Source: Warburgia ugandensis (Eukaryota > Streptophyta > Magnoliopsida > Canellales > Canellaceae). From it: 64,000 nucleotides of DNA. Below, piece by piece: positions 1-13,629 of this stretch. Both the position numbers and the translations under genes were made by a program. The notes under the pieces are model-generated. The model saw nothing but the letters and a program-made list of their open reading frames with translations. It was not told where the DNA came from and ran no database searches. How positions within the stretch are numbered: the first letter of the stretch is position 1; the number at the start of each line of letters is the position of its first letter. The stretch is taken from positions 33,068,949 through 33,132,948 of the forward strand of contig CP141136.1 in the NCBI GenBank assembly GCA_035236585.1, given 5' to 3'.

Positions 1-1674
1 AGACAAGGACACCTCCAAAGATGTTGAAAGGATGACAAGTATTAGAGCAAGTTGAAAACATTAATGTCTTGTGAGGAAAGAAGAAATCAAGTAAACATAT
101 AGGTGAAAGTAATTGTATAAGTTGTTGGAAGAAGAAATCAATATTGTTCCATCCGGCATATTGGAAATCACTACATCTACTTCATGTGCTTGATATCATG
201 CACATTGAGAAGAATGTGTGTGAAAGCTTGATTGGTACCTTGTTTAATATCCTAGGAAAAACAAAGGATGGACTTGCAACTCAAATGGATCTTATGAACA
301 TGGATTTGAAGAGGAGGTTTCACCAGAGGATAGGGGCAGTAGAGGAACATACCTGCCAAAGGCAAATTATACCCTCAATAGAGAGGAGAGGAGAATAATC
401 TGTAAAACCCTATTCAAGCTCACTATCCCAGACGACTACTCTTTAAACTTTAAAAATATTATCTCGACGAAAAAACCAAGATTGTTGGGGATAATGTCCA
501 ATGATTGCCATGCATTGATGCAACAACTACTACCCATAGTAATACATCTGTTGTTATCAGACAAAGTTGGGGGAGCTATGACAAAATTCTACTACTTCTT
601 TAGTGCCTTGTGCAAGAAGGAAATGGATGTTTTAAAATTACAAGAAATTCAAGGTAATCTAGTGAAAACTTTGTGTAACCTTTAGACAATCTTCCCACCA
701 TCCTTCTTTAACATCATGGAACTCTTAATAGTGCACCTCATTGATGAGGTCAGACTTTGTGGGCTAGTTTACATGGGATGGATGTACCCATTTGAGAGGT
801 ACATGAAAATTTTATAAGGGTATGTACGTAATCATAACTAGCCAGAGGAGTGTATAGCCAAATGTTATATTGTAAAGGAAGCAATGTGAATGGAATCCTA
901 AGAAAGAAACAATGAGTTACATTTCATGATCCCAAGGTTGGTAAACCTCTATCAAGTGGACTTGTATCAGCCATTGACTACAAAGAATGGGACCAAGCGC
1001 ATCTTTATGTGTTGTGAAATGTTGACGAACTCCCACCATACATTGAGTAAGTTGATCATGCATGCACTTATGTAAAATTTAATTGTTGATAGTTACATTT
1101 TCTTTGATTACTCTATTAATTTGTCTCTATGTAAGTAGTGAACACATGGATGTACAAAAAAACAGAAGTGGCTACAATTTCAGCCTTGTCATACTTTCAA
1201 TAATTGCCTAAAATGAAAGAATTCTCACTTAATATCAATTAAAAAATACATTATATATATATGTATATATACAATCTTGCTTAAGCTTACTTAATATGAA
1301 TATACATAGATTCAAGATCAGCGAGAAGTAGAAGGCAATAGTATATCAGAAACCTTGGGTTGGATGGTGATGGGACCATGACAAGAAGTAATAAAATATG
1401 CCAGATATGCCACCAATGGTTAACTTTTTTACACAAAAAGATTGTGATAACTCAAGAGTGCAATAGAATAATGGAGTAAGCTTAGTTTCCAATGGTACAT
1501 TCTTTTCTAGTTCAAAGGATAATAGGCCAATAGTGGTGGATGATATTCATTATGGGTTGTAAGAGAGATTTGGACTTTAGATTATACTTTCAGTACTATG
1601 GTTGTGTTTAAGTGCGATGGGGTAAAACCCAACAAAGACATCATCAAAACTAATGCCCTTGGATTGGCATTGGT
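1..1674 (+). pseudogene. TNP2-type CACTA transposase, C-terminal half, part 1 (DUF4218 and start of DUF4216)
   Basis: Translation in shifting frames gives the conserved TNP2 series in order. The DUF4218 hallmark MHIEKNVCESLIGTL is at about 198-242. ALMQQLLPIVIHLLL is at about 511-555, and VRLCGLVYMGWMYPFERYMK at about 750-809. An Asp-Tyr-Lys-Glu-Trp-Asp-Gln block follows near 970. The DUF4216 block ends with a Val-Val-Phe-Lys-Cys-Asp motif near 1600-1617. Stops and frameshifts break it throughout (for example the stop at 683), and a likely intron lies at about 1050-1310. The reading frame runs into the solo LTR at 1675 and resumes at 4299. TNP2 is the DDE-like catalytic subunit that cuts element ends in the nucleus. 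This copy cannot be functional. Confidence 0.9.
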
Positions 1675-4293
1675 TGTAATGACTTCAATTTTGTAATATT
1701 GAAATTCTAAGTTAAGCAATGAAAAGATCAATTTTTGAAGATAAGGGCATTTTAGTCATTTCACTATTCACCTGGACTAAACCCAAAAATTTGGTCCTAA
1801 AAATGGTTCCATTAGGATCTTCTCAGAAAAAGGAATCCAAAAAGACCAAAATTACCCAAAACGGAGTTAAAATGAGCAAGTTATGGCCCTTTGAAGTTCA
1901 GGGGCAAAATTGTAATTTTTACAAAAACGGTTTTAGCCTGCAAGCACAGGGGCCTGTTTTGATACGGGCACCCCTTCGTCTTCAACCTCTAGAGGGTTCT
2001 AGAACAGCGATGATTGGAGGAGAAATCACCGCCATTCTGGAGGTTTCTCCACCGCCATTCAAAGGCGGTGAGAGCCCCCTCCAAAACCCTCTCTCAGCTC
2101 TATAAATAGAGCTCTTGGGCGCCTCTAATGACAGCCCAAAACATTGAAGAAAACCCATCGTGGAGCAGTGACCTAGAGGCAAAAATAAGGAGAAAAACCC
2201 AGCAACGAGCCAGGTATGCCCAAGATCCCTCAAAACCCATCCCCACCATAGTTCCAAGGTCAATTTCCCTAGGTTTTTGCATGAAAAACCATGCAAAATG
2301 GAGCCCTGGAGACTCACCAAGGACCCAGGGAAGTCCCCTGGGCCGCACTGGTTCGACAGGGTTGAACCAAGGTGTCCTGAGGATGCCCTGGTTCCCCAAC
2401 GAGCAGGACGTTCCAGTCGGAATGTCCCACGTCGACGTGATTTGAAAAACCAAATGGGCGCGTACAGGGACGCGCCCGCAAAAGAGAAAGAGAGGCGGGA
2501 AAACCCGGTGCGTCTACAGACCCGCCCACTAAGGCACACGCCGCAGATACGCAATGCGCTAGCGCTGCGGGTTTTTGTCGTTCCTTAAGGAAGCTGAGGC
2601 GCGCGACGCAGACGCGCAGCGCCCTAGCATTCCGGTTTTTTTCATTCTTAAGACCCTATGTATGTGCGACACTAAAACACTTATAACTTGAGATCTAGAG
2701 CTCCGATTGAGGGGCCGCAAAAGGCATTGTGTCCATGTCGACGATGTGGACACATCCAAACTATAAAATCCCTAATCAATGCCCAATCAAAGGTGGGCAT
2801 GACCCTTAGAATAGGATGGTGGCCTGTGGCCACTAGACCTTTGGAAAACTAAGGATACCAAGGCCCAATTAGGACCTTAGGACACCCATAGGCATAGGGA
2901 TGGACCCCTAATGCCTAAGTAATAAGACCAACCACTCTAAAACCCATAAAAGATAGGCTAAACTAACCTTGAGTCCCCAAACCATGTTCAGGAGCATACG
3001 AGGACAAGGGGTTAGCGCGACCTAGCCAGGTAGGTGCTCTATCACTATTAGATTCTTTTAAAAGAACTATTATTGTTTTGAGAACATATTTTTTAAGTAT
3101 ATGACTTGTTTAGCATGACTTAATTCAGCATGCATGTGATAAATGCTTTATACATAGAAATGTTTTGTAAATGATTGCATATACATTATGCACATATAGG
3201 TTTTGCAAACAAGTGCATACATTGCATGATTTAAGTACTTGCAAAGATTGCATGTCCTTGAGGGTTGCCAAAAGATGCTGGAGTGCTGAGGGCCAGGCAG
3301 TTGTGAGGGACCCAAAGAGGACAGGTTTTGAACAGAGGTTTTTGGCTTATTTGATCCTACATGATTTGGGCTAGTAAGCTCGTGGGTGCTATGCCGAGGG
3401 GTGTGGGTTGGCCACCCAGCCTCTACCACTATTAGGTGGATGGGTACCACGCCCAAAAAGGGCATGTCCCTGCTTCGACTGCATGTGGTACAGGGGGCTA
3501 CCACTGGTGTCACGGCACTGGGTCGAAGTGTCATATGCCCAGTGGAGGTATATGATCCTGTGTCCCTAGGTACCCGGGGACCACACGGCGGTGAGGTAGT
3601 GGGCATAGTTTGAACCCTATGGTTTGATGATTTATGTGCATTTCATATGGCATGATATGAGGTTGGTCGACCATACCATACTAGAGATCCATGAGTTGGA
3701 TTCCATGAAGCATCTTATGCATATCATAATGTTATGATATATGTATGTATATGATACTTTCGATTTTGGATTATGTGATCCTTTAAATCGTTAGTATTTC
3801 AGTTTGATAACAGATTCTTATATCGATATTAAACTTGAGTATTCAGACATGCACATGTTTTGAAAAAGCATATGATTTTAATACATCTCATGCATTATAA
3901 AACTAGTAGTGATAGGCTCCTACTAAGTATAGTATATACTCACCCAATCCTCAACAATTTTCAGACACAAAGTAAATACTTAAGGGCAAGGAACGCTTGT
4001 GCTAGGAGACACCCAGACTCAGTGCAAGTAAGTAAACCCCTACCTTATCTTTCAATGTTACTTGGCTGTAGTTACTCTCTAATAGTTGGGGCTGTGACTA
4101 ACACTTTCTTGGGAATAATATTGATTTATAACTTTACCATGGCTAGATAATTTAAGAATGTGTTTTGACACTCGGGTTTTTATGAAAGGTTGTTTTCCCA
4201 ACGAAAAAGATTTCCATGCATTTCATACTTATGAAACAAGAGATCTCACCTGTTTATCAAAATTGCATCATATAAAAAACCCGGGTCGTGACA
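1675..4293 (+). mobile_element. Solo LTR of a long-LTR Ty3/gypsy element, inserted in TNP2
   Basis: The 2619-bp block starts TGTAATGAC and ends GTCGTGACA, an imperfect version of the TGTCA...TGACA ends typical of LTRs. It is flanked on both sides by TTGGT (1670-1674 and 4294-4298). TNP2 homology stops at its left edge and resumes in frame at its right edge, so this is a clean insertion that later lost its internal region by LTR-LTR recombination. A TATA box near 2101 sets the plus orientation. The inside includes a GC-rich stretch (about 2450-2620) and a second one at 3260-3600, unlike the AT-rich surroundings. The order of internal motifs resembles Tekay/Del-type chromovirus LTRs; that family assignment is inference. 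Confidence 0.85.
2101..2108 (+). promoter_or_regulatory. LTR TATA box (TATAAATA)
   Basis: TATAAATA lies in the sequence CTCTATAAATAGAGC, about 425 bp into the solo LTR. It is followed by a GC-richer stretch, as expected at a U3/R junction. Transcription would start roughly 25-35 bp downstream on the plus strand. Activity is not shown by the sequence. Confidence 0.55.
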
Positions 4294-4298
4294 TTGGT

Positions 4299-4563
4299 TG
4301 ACCTCAAAAAGATCTGCTATAAAAATGATCAATTTATTTTGGCATCTCAAGCAAAACATGTATTTTATGTGCAAGATAAATGTGATAAGAGATGGTCAAC
4401 TATTTTATCATCCTGTTGGAAGGATTTTTATAATGAAGATGATATAGGAGATATTAGAATAAATTACCCTTCTATTACCAAAATAATCCCATCAATCGAA
4501 GTAGTACTTGGTGAGAACGAGGATTATGTGCATGACAATGGTGAGGATGGTGCTTGGGTTTGA
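4299..4563 (+). pseudogene. TNP2-type transposase, part 2 (end of DUF4216)
   Basis: The frame continues directly from 1674 once the LTR and one TTGGT copy are removed. It reads Asp-Leu-Lys-Lys-Ile-Cys-Tyr-Lys, then DQFILASQAKHVFYVQDKCD (about 4328-4387), the most recognisable DUF4216 motif, then KRW. An acidic tail ends in a stop at 4561-4563. This is the natural C-terminus of many TNP2 proteins. The segment itself is open, but the gene is dead because of the upstream damage. Confidence 0.85.
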
Positions 4564-4829
4564 AAACAATATATAGTTGGGGCTATGTTGAATGTATTAG
4601 TTAGTTGCAATATATATATATGTATGTAATTCTATATTTATAATTATTAGCTCTTTTGTCATAAGCTATATGGATTGATAAGTGAGCTCTATGTGTATAC
4701 AAAGAATGCCTATATCAATGTTGACTATCATAAAAAATTGGTTTCATTGTGTATTAATTGTTAGATATTGTAAAGTACTAACATAAAAGTATATATATTT
4801 TGAATGAAAAATAATTTATAAAGTCCTTT
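4564..4829. other. AT-rich 3' flank of TNP2
   Basis: I see no gene here. The stretch is AT-rich, with TATATATATATGTATG near 4610, and leads into the internal AAGTC-type motif array. Confidence 0.5.
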
Positions 4830-6079
<1,250 letters not shown>

Positions 6080-6080
<1 letters not shown>

Positions 6081-8740
6081 ATTAGGAATTTTGCATTTTG
6101 AGTTTCTCGTAATTAACCTTTTGAAAGATACTTATTTTACATTTAAAACCTTAATATTTTGAATGTACATGTTGAGATGATTCCAACGACACTAATTTTG
6201 TGAGAAACAAAGTTTAAATGAAAAAGTTATGATGTTTTGAATATGGAGGATATTTTAGAAAAAAGAAAAGAAAAGAAAAGCCTAAAATAGGGGGGACATT
6301 TTGAAATTTTCAACCCCTCATAATAACCTAAAACTCGATGACCTAGTTAAACCCTAATCGACCCATCCTGCTGGTCCATCTTCTTGGCGACCCACAACCA
6401 ACCCTGGTGCACCCTAATCTCCCACTAGTAATTCACAAAAGCTCTTGGCTTTCCCTTTGATCCAACTAATCACACCCAACCACCGGCTACCATCCAATCA
6501 TGCCCAATCATCTTTATCTACCATCGGCAATGCTCTAAAGCCCCTGTCTTTCCCTCTGATCCAACCAATCGTGCCCAACCACTAGCCATTCAAGCCCAAT
6601 CACCATTATCTCCCACCAGCAATGCACAAAAAGCCCATGGCTTTCCCTCTGACATTGCCAATCCCATCCGACCACCAGCCACCACCAATCTCGTCAATCA
6701 CCACTATCTCCCACTACCAACACACAAAAGCCCCTAGCGTTGCCTTTGACAGCAGCAATCACACCTGATCACCACTATCTCCCACTAGGAACTACACAAA
6801 AGCCCCTAGCTTTCCCTCTAACACCACCAATCATGCCCGACCATTGGCCATCGCCAATCGCACCCAATCACCACTATCTCCCATCAACAACTACATAAAA
6901 GCCCCTAGCTTTCACATATGATTCAGCCAATTGCACCCAAGCATCGGCCACCAGCCAATCACACCTAATCACCCAAATCTCCCACCGCAAACTATGCCAA
7001 AGCCCCTAACTTTCCCTTTGACATAGCCAATTGTGCCTGATCACTGTCCAATTGCATCTTTGTTTTAAGTAAGAAAGTTGATATTTACTATCCCTCGCAT
7101 AAGACACCATTTTCATGGTTGTTTTGGATTGGATCTATGATTTGATCTTATATGTGTTTTATATTATATTTTTTATCTCTTCAATTTGCATGAACAATTG
7201 AGATTTAGCATGATTAGCCTAAATTTTGTAAATATGCTTACTTCCATTAATTTTTGCTAGTTGTAAGCTTTAACAATCTTGGAAATCATGTGAATTTAGT
7301 AACTTGTGATTTTTGCATGCTTCATATATTTGGAAAGTTAGTATACTTTGTTTTGATTATAAGAATGTATGATGACATCTTGCAAAATTGGAAGTATGTG
7401 ATTTAATGAATTGATATGATAAATTAGCAAGTTGAGATACCTACTAAATATAGATTTTTGGAAAGTTTCTAAAAATGGAATACTGTAATTCTGAAATTGC
7501 ATTTTTAGAAACTTTGTTATGCCTAATAAAATGGATAGGTTATGAAAGGGAATGTTTTGATAACTTAAACATTATTGAATTTGAAATCCTAGTGTTGAGT
7601 ATGATGATACCCAGGATGCATGATTTTGACATGCTAAAGTGCTTGCTGGGCCTATGCTAAGGGGTAGTATGGATTGGCCTCATGGTCCGTGACCACTATG
7701 AGAGTGGAATGGTATCCAATGCCTGACTTTGGTAATTTTCTCAACTAGTGGACGAGACCACTATAGATGACTCATGTCACCCTTTTGATATTGGATGTAG
7801 GCCAATGGTGATATGGGTGCGTGTGTGTGCTTAAGGACAAGTGATAACTAAGTTCACAAGCATATAGAGGAACTAAAATGGATGCACTTTCAAGTATGAG
7901 AAATGAGTAAACAATGATGCACGTGTATACTAGAACATGGACACGTTAATGCTAGTAGCTTTAGGTTTAAATTAAGAATATGGTAAGCCATCTTTTAAGA
8001 GAAACATGTGCCAATGACAGAGAAGTGGAGCACTATCTTGGAACACAACTTCCCACAGATAAAACAAGAATTTGATGCCTAGGATCATGTCCCATTTGGG
8101 TGGTGTTTGGCCATGAGAAAAATGCAAACAATGGTGACATGACCTAGCTAACTAAGCAATACAAATCCTAAGGAAAAGTGACCTAAAGGTAACTTCATGA
8201 GAATAACTAGTAAATGGCTTTACACCCTTGAGCTAAAAGCATTACATGGTAAAGAAAAAGAGTAAAACAATACCATACCTAAGGGCATATAAACCCAAGT
8301 AGAAGGCATGTTACACTTGGCCTAGAGTAGACTAAAAGCATATGTCAACCTACCTAAAACTCTCAAAACTAATCAATAGGTGGTCCAAGTACATGCTTGA
8401 TCACCTTGATAAGAATGACTTATAGTGCATTTCTAGAAATAAGTATAAGCAATATGCTAGACATACATACAAGTTTAACTTGAGTGTGTATTTAAGCTAA
8501 CAGATTGGGATTTTCAGTATCTTAAGAGTGAGCCTCACATCTTGAGATTTAATTTATGAGTTTTTAGAGAATTTGTATGTATATTTACTTTGATGTAGTG
8601 GACTCATTTTTATTTAGTGGAATGTATTGTGATGTGGTTGTGAATGGAGGTTATGGGATGTGATAAATTTTATGTGTTTGTTTTGAAAATAATGAAAATT
8701 TACTTGTATTGTCTATTAGGTGTTTCACACACATGCCTTA
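6080..8740 (+). mobile_element. Probable third long LTR between the two CACTA genes (approximate ends)
   Basis: The block repeats the internal order of the solo LTR at 1675-4293. A U3-like passage with AAACAAAGTTTAAATGAAAA then AGTTATGATG is at about 6210-6235. A middle passage with TGGCCTCATGG and paired ACCACTATAG phrases is at about 7620-7790. A tail ends near TTAGGTGTTTCACACA (about 8740). It also contains the 6.37-7.06 kb minisatellite. I could not find convincing TG...CA ends or a target duplication, so the limits are estimates and it may be truncated. Confidence 0.4.
6370..7060. repeat. Degenerate minisatellite, roughly 90-120-bp units
   Basis: About seven tandem units each contain variants of ATCTCCCACYARCAAYNCACAAAAGCCCCTAG, then CTTTCCCTCTGA, then CCAATCRYRCCCRACCACYG. 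Unit lengths vary and point differences are frequent, so this is an old array. It is C-rich and A-rich on the plus strand. I see no continuous coding frame. Confidence 0.8.
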
Positions 8741-9339
8741 AATGCGTATATGTCTGAAAAATAGAGGAAACTTTGCCAGATTTTTGGAAGAAATGAGACA
8801 CTCATTCTACTATATATTCCTTGTGTTTGTTATAGAAATGACACTTGGGATTTTGATAAGAATGACTTATGATGTGTTTTAGAAATGGGCATGAACAAGA
8901 TGCAACAAGACATATATATAGGCTTACTAGTAAATGCTTTAAGATGTATCTCTTGATTGTCGAATGGTAGTCGTAGTTGCTTACATAAAGCTAGATTGTT
9001 CCAGTCATGTTTATATGAGTGCAAATGAATGTGTATATAGATGTGCTATGCGATGACTAGAATCTTACAAGTTAACATTGCTTTACTTATATCCTGATTT
9101 ACATAGAATCATGCATGTTAACATTGCTTTACTTATAATCATGCAAATTAGTTTTTATGTTTAGTTTTAGGAAATATTAATTTTAGAAATATCTATTCTT
9201 TAAAAAGTTTCTATTTTCATGCATTTCTTTTCTGATTTGCTTTTGATTTGTTTACCACATATGTCATATTAGTTTGGTTTCTTTAAATGAATTATATGGC
9301 CTTTTTTTATCTCATTGTTCTAATATCATTATGTTCTTC
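8741..9339. other. Non-coding spacer with short duplications
   Basis: GATAAGAATGACTTAT recurs at about 8408 and 8857. A 46-bp tandem copy of GTTAACATTGCTTTACTTAT starts at 9071 and at 9117. Otherwise the stretch is AT-rich. It may include the tail of the LTR-like block and the 5' flank of the TNPA-type gene. Confidence 0.4.
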
Positions 9340-9349
9340 TTTGTAGTAA

Positions 9350-12300
9350 TGATGGAATGAGAAGCACATCAAATTGAAGATTACAACCACAATGAAGAGC
9401 ATGAATAAGAGGCCAACATGAGCACTACTCTAAAAAGAAAGGACAAAGGGTGAACAACGATGGAAAATGTTATCAAGAGAAAGTTGAGGGAAATTAAAGA
9501 AACTATCCAATACAATAGCAAAGGGAAAGAGATTGGTGGGAGTGCACCTATTTATAGTAGTTTCCCCTACTCTACTGTAGGAAGCATGGTTCCTATCACA
9601 TTTGACGATTGGAGACATGTGCCATCCTCGACAAAAGATTCAATATGGAAAATGGTGAAAGTATGTAAACATTAAGTACATGTATTATTTACATTATAAC
9701 TTACCTTATTTTTCAAATATAGTAATTGGATGCGTACGATTTGCAAACTACCTTTGATGTGTCGGATGACAAGAAGATGCATGCTTTACAAAGGGCTGGT
9801 GAGCAATGAGAAAATGGAAGAACTACCTTGTTCAAAATTACATAACTCCAAATGTTAATGATCCATTAAGGCTATACATGATGTCTTTCATTTACTTCAA
9901 TGTCATTGACTAGGAGGTTTAGAATTCATTTGTACAGAATCACACCTCTACCGAATTTGAGGTATGTGCAAAAAAAATGCTTCATTTAACTAATTACATG
10001 TAACATCCGATTATTGCACTTGGTCATGCATGTAGAAATGTGCATGCGAAGAGTGCAAAGGGAAGAAAGGTGCACAAAATAAATATACAACACCACCTAT
10101 CTAGGTTGGGCTATGCTCATTGAGAAGAGTGCAAAGTAATATGTGACAATTTATCCCTTTTAATTTAATGCTACTATAATTATATACATGTTGTTCATTA
10201 ACTATAGTGTCTTTGCTTGACAGCAAATGAAAGCTAAGACTAGGAAATCCATTGATTGCTCCATCCTTTGGAAGATGGTGCATTCGATGGGCTATATTGG
10301 TAACAAGTTCTTAGATGAAAGTACTACACAAATTGCTTCTCACATTGTAAGTGGTTCCACTCATCTATAAATTTTGTACAATTAATTAGATGACATGATC
10401 ATGTCTTCCTAACTAAATTTTGTAGGACATTCTTACCTAAGAAAGCACTACAGGAACTCTAAGTAGCACTGCTACTAATGAAAACATCTTGTATAGGGCT
10501 ATGGGCAATAAGAAGGACTGCCCTAATTGAGTTAGGGACATGGGTCATGGTATTGGTCCTTCTAAATTCTTTGGTAAAAGATGTTTACCTAAAGTTCAAG
10601 ATGATAAGGAGGCCTATAATGAGCTCATTGAGAAAATAAAGACTGATATATTTAGTCAGTTGCGTGAAGGAAGTTTGATGATTGTTACTCCATCCCCTGC
10701 TCATAATTCTCACAGCACCCCTATACCTCCATCAAATGCAAGCTACAATTCCCCAATAGAAGAAGATAATGAAGGACATTCGGTTCCCCTCGAAAAAGAA
10801 ATTCCTACCTAAGAGGCATATATATAGACAAAACTAAAAATTTTCATTTTCCTTCTAAAATAATTCTCTATCTCAACCTCTTTATTGCATATTTGATTTG
10901 TAGGTGGGTCAATGCTTATTGGCCTTGGATTCCCATTAAAACATCATGGCAATTGGTTCATGCTATGAGCATGAATCAAACGTTTTACACTGAATTAGTA
11001 TTATGCCACCACATACTAAGTAGGTGTCCATTACCATGGCTTGGAATGCTAATTCCTGCTTACCATTCCCATTAGAAATGGAAAATATTATAACTTTTGG
11101 ACAGGCAGTTGCATATCATGTCACTTGCTCTAAAGCACTTGTCATTCCCATAGATTCCACGGTATGTATCTTATCATACTACCTTCCTCCTCAATTTTTT
11201 TAGCTAAAGATCTCACTTAATTGTTTAATAACTATATACAGTTAATCAGCAACAACATGGGGCACCAAGATCGGATACTTTTCTAGTGTCACCTATTATT
11301 ACTGCACCAATGGAATAGGTACTTGTGTATATCTTTGGGTTTTTTTCATCATAAATTAGGTCTTCTTCATTGATTAATATTATTTAGATGAAATTTTTTA
11401 CATCTTTTATAGTAGTCATCCAAGGAGTGTGTGGAAGTCCAACCTAACATGCCTCGATCCCTAAGGTTAATCTATGGTCTCATCAACAACAATATGGCAA
11501 TCAATCATGTTCAAATCAAGCATGGAGTGCTTCCCAAGGACGTTGTTGAAGTGCCACTTATGGCAAGGACTTATTATGAGTTTGGCTATGGGATCAACTC
11601 GGTACCCTCACATTGTCTCCTACATGGGGTATATGCACATACTTGCTTATAAATCATTTAACATTTATATGTTATATTTTCATGTTATAAGTAATAATTA
11701 TTTCTTTTATGCAGCTTCTTGAATGATGCAACTAGCTTTTTTGAGGGTGAGGATACACTTTACCAATTCCTTCACCCTGGCATCATTTCTGGAGTAGTGG
11801 AACAATGGTCGATGGAGAGGCGTGTTCAGGATATTTAACCAGGCTTCTTTCACTCTTCTTAGGGATAGGGCTTAATGATTCCCTACAATAGTGGGTAAGT
11901 TTTAATTTTCTTGTTTTTTGCCAACTTATTCTATACTAAGGGATTCTCAACTTCTAGTACAATTCATAAGACTATCTATGTAGGTCTCATTAGATGCTGC
12001 TCAGTGTGGATGTGCACAGTGGGCATGCTTTCTTTTTTTATTCTTATGGATCGTATATTCATCCCGCCCTCACAGAAATTATAAATAAGTAAGCATTCAT
12101 TTTTTTCATGTGTCATGTATAGATAAGTAATTTGTTATTCATCTATAATGCATTTGAAATTTAAATTTAGGGTTTGGTTTGAATGGGCTAATATCACTGA
12201 GACTATACAAACACCAAAACTTGGAAGAATGTCAAGGTATATGAAACAGTTAATTGCTATAAGTTACCACTAATTAAACCCACATCATAATAAATGATAT

Positions 12301-12620
12301 TTATGGGTTCTTTTTTATTGTCCTTGTTCCATAGTGCCCTAAATAATAATCTGATTGGGAGTGTGACTATTACGTCCTGAGATACATGAGGACCCTCATA
12401 TTTGATAGTACTCTTGTTCCCCATTTAAGAAAGGTAGAACACTTTTTACTTTTCATAATCATATATTTTTCTATAATTTTTATGGATTTAGCTAAAAAGT
12501 TTGAGCTTAATAAAATATGTTGTATTTCAAGCTGCTGTGCTTTCTGAGTGGGCAAACAAGAAGAGTTACTCTAGAGTACATCTCAATGAAATGCGAACTA
12601 GATGGGCTAAGTATGTAATG
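9350..12620 (+). pseudogene. CACTA TNPA-type protein with C-terminal Ulp1-like (C48) protease domain
   Basis: Exon-like pieces with conserved order run along the plus strand. The En/Spm (PF03004-like) domain includes MVPITFDDWRHVPSSTKDSIW (about 9586-9648), then VSDDKKMHALQRAG, KCACEECKGKK (about 10037) and a VRDMGHGIGPSKFFGKR block (about 10531-10581). A GQAVAYHVTCSKALVIP block is at about 11103. The Ulp1-like part has a MIPYNSG motif (about 11877), a His-containing exon (about 11985-12090), ECDYYVLRYMR around a candidate catalytic Cys (about 12361-12393), and a terminal Arg-Val-His-Leu-Asn-Glu-Met-Arg exon (about 12575). Fused TNPA/Ulp1 proteins are known in plant CACTA and Mutator-like elements. 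Several stops (for example near 9810 and 10525), plus apparent loss of the usual Asp after the His, suggest decay. Exon limits are approximate. Confidence 0.75.
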
Positions 12621-13089
12621 AGTTTCAATTAGATCACTTGTAGTAACTACATGAACCTGAAATGCATAATAAAGTATTTTTTTTAATTCACTTGTGTGTG
12701 TGTTCCTTTAGATTTTATTATTTTTTTTGGAATATATATATATATATATATTAAGGGATGAGTGAGTGGAAATATGGAGTGTGGGAATAAATGAGTATGG
12801 ACAAAGTGAATTTAGAGCTTGTATATGAAATGAATATGTGGATATTGGTTTTCAGTATATTCATTGAATTATATAATTTTTATGAGATGAAGAATGAGAG
12901 TGTTACTTAGAGTGTGAGAGTAAATATGAATGTGTATATATTTACAAATGAAGTAAATGTGGATATTATAGAGAATGCATGTGTTATAGTTTCTTTTATA
13001 AATTATTTTGAAAATAGATGTGGATTGATAATGATGTGTTTTGATGTTTTGTACCCATTATGGATGTATTAGGTGTTATATTGTAAGAA
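12621..13089. other. AT-rich 3' flank of the TNPA-type gene
   Basis: The stretch holds an (AT)n run at about 12735-12750 and GAGTGTGRGARTRAAT phrases repeated near 12778 and 12917. I see no gene. Confidence 0.5.
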
Positions 13090-13615
13090 CAATTTGGGGT
13101 ATTAAGAAAGATGTAGATGCATGTTATATTGGATGTTTGGTTTTTCATGTTTATAAAGATTGTTTGTATCAAGTGTATAGAATTTCTATTATTCAATGTA
13201 TGCACAGGTGATAGTGTATCAAGAAAGATGTTGATGCACTGTAGTGGATGTTGGTTTTGAATGTGTGTGGAGATTGAAGTATTAGGTGTATATGATGTTT
13301 GGTTTTTCATGTTTATAAAGATTGTTTGACGTATCTGGTGTATAGAATGTTTATTATTCAATGTATACATAGGTGGTAATGTATTAAGAAATTAAGATGT
13401 GGATGCATTGTAGTGGATGTTGGTTTTTCATGTTTATGGAAATTGAAGTATTAGGTGTATATGATATTTGTTATCCAATGTATATAGGTGGTACTGTATC
13501 AAGAAGTGGATGAATGTTGTATTGGAATAGGTTTTTAATGTTTATAAAGATTGTTTGAGTATCAAGTGTACATAGTATGTTTATTATTCAATTGTATACA
13601 GGTGGTGGAGCTCGA
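13090..13615. repeat. Tandem repeat, about 110-bp units, inside CACTA
   Basis: Units carry GGTTTTTCATGTTTATAAAG, GTGTATAGAATGTTTATTAT, CAATGTATACAGGTGGT and a TGGATGCATTGTAGTGGATG phrase. The first phrase recurs at about 13139, 13301, 13421 and 13531 (a degenerate one near 13246). The array lies between the TNPA-type gene and the subterminal array. Confidence 0.8.
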
Positions 13616-13629
13616 ATATAAAATTGAAA

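Noticed and set aside
1982-2759. Overlapping open frames on both strands in the GC-rich part of the solo LTR
   Set aside because: They lie within U3/R/U5-like LTR sequence, overlap each other in several frames and match no protein family. They are a side effect of GC richness.
6370-7060. CRISPR-like spacing of repeats
   Set aside because: Units are degenerate, vary in length and have no unique spacers. This is plant DNA with a minisatellite.
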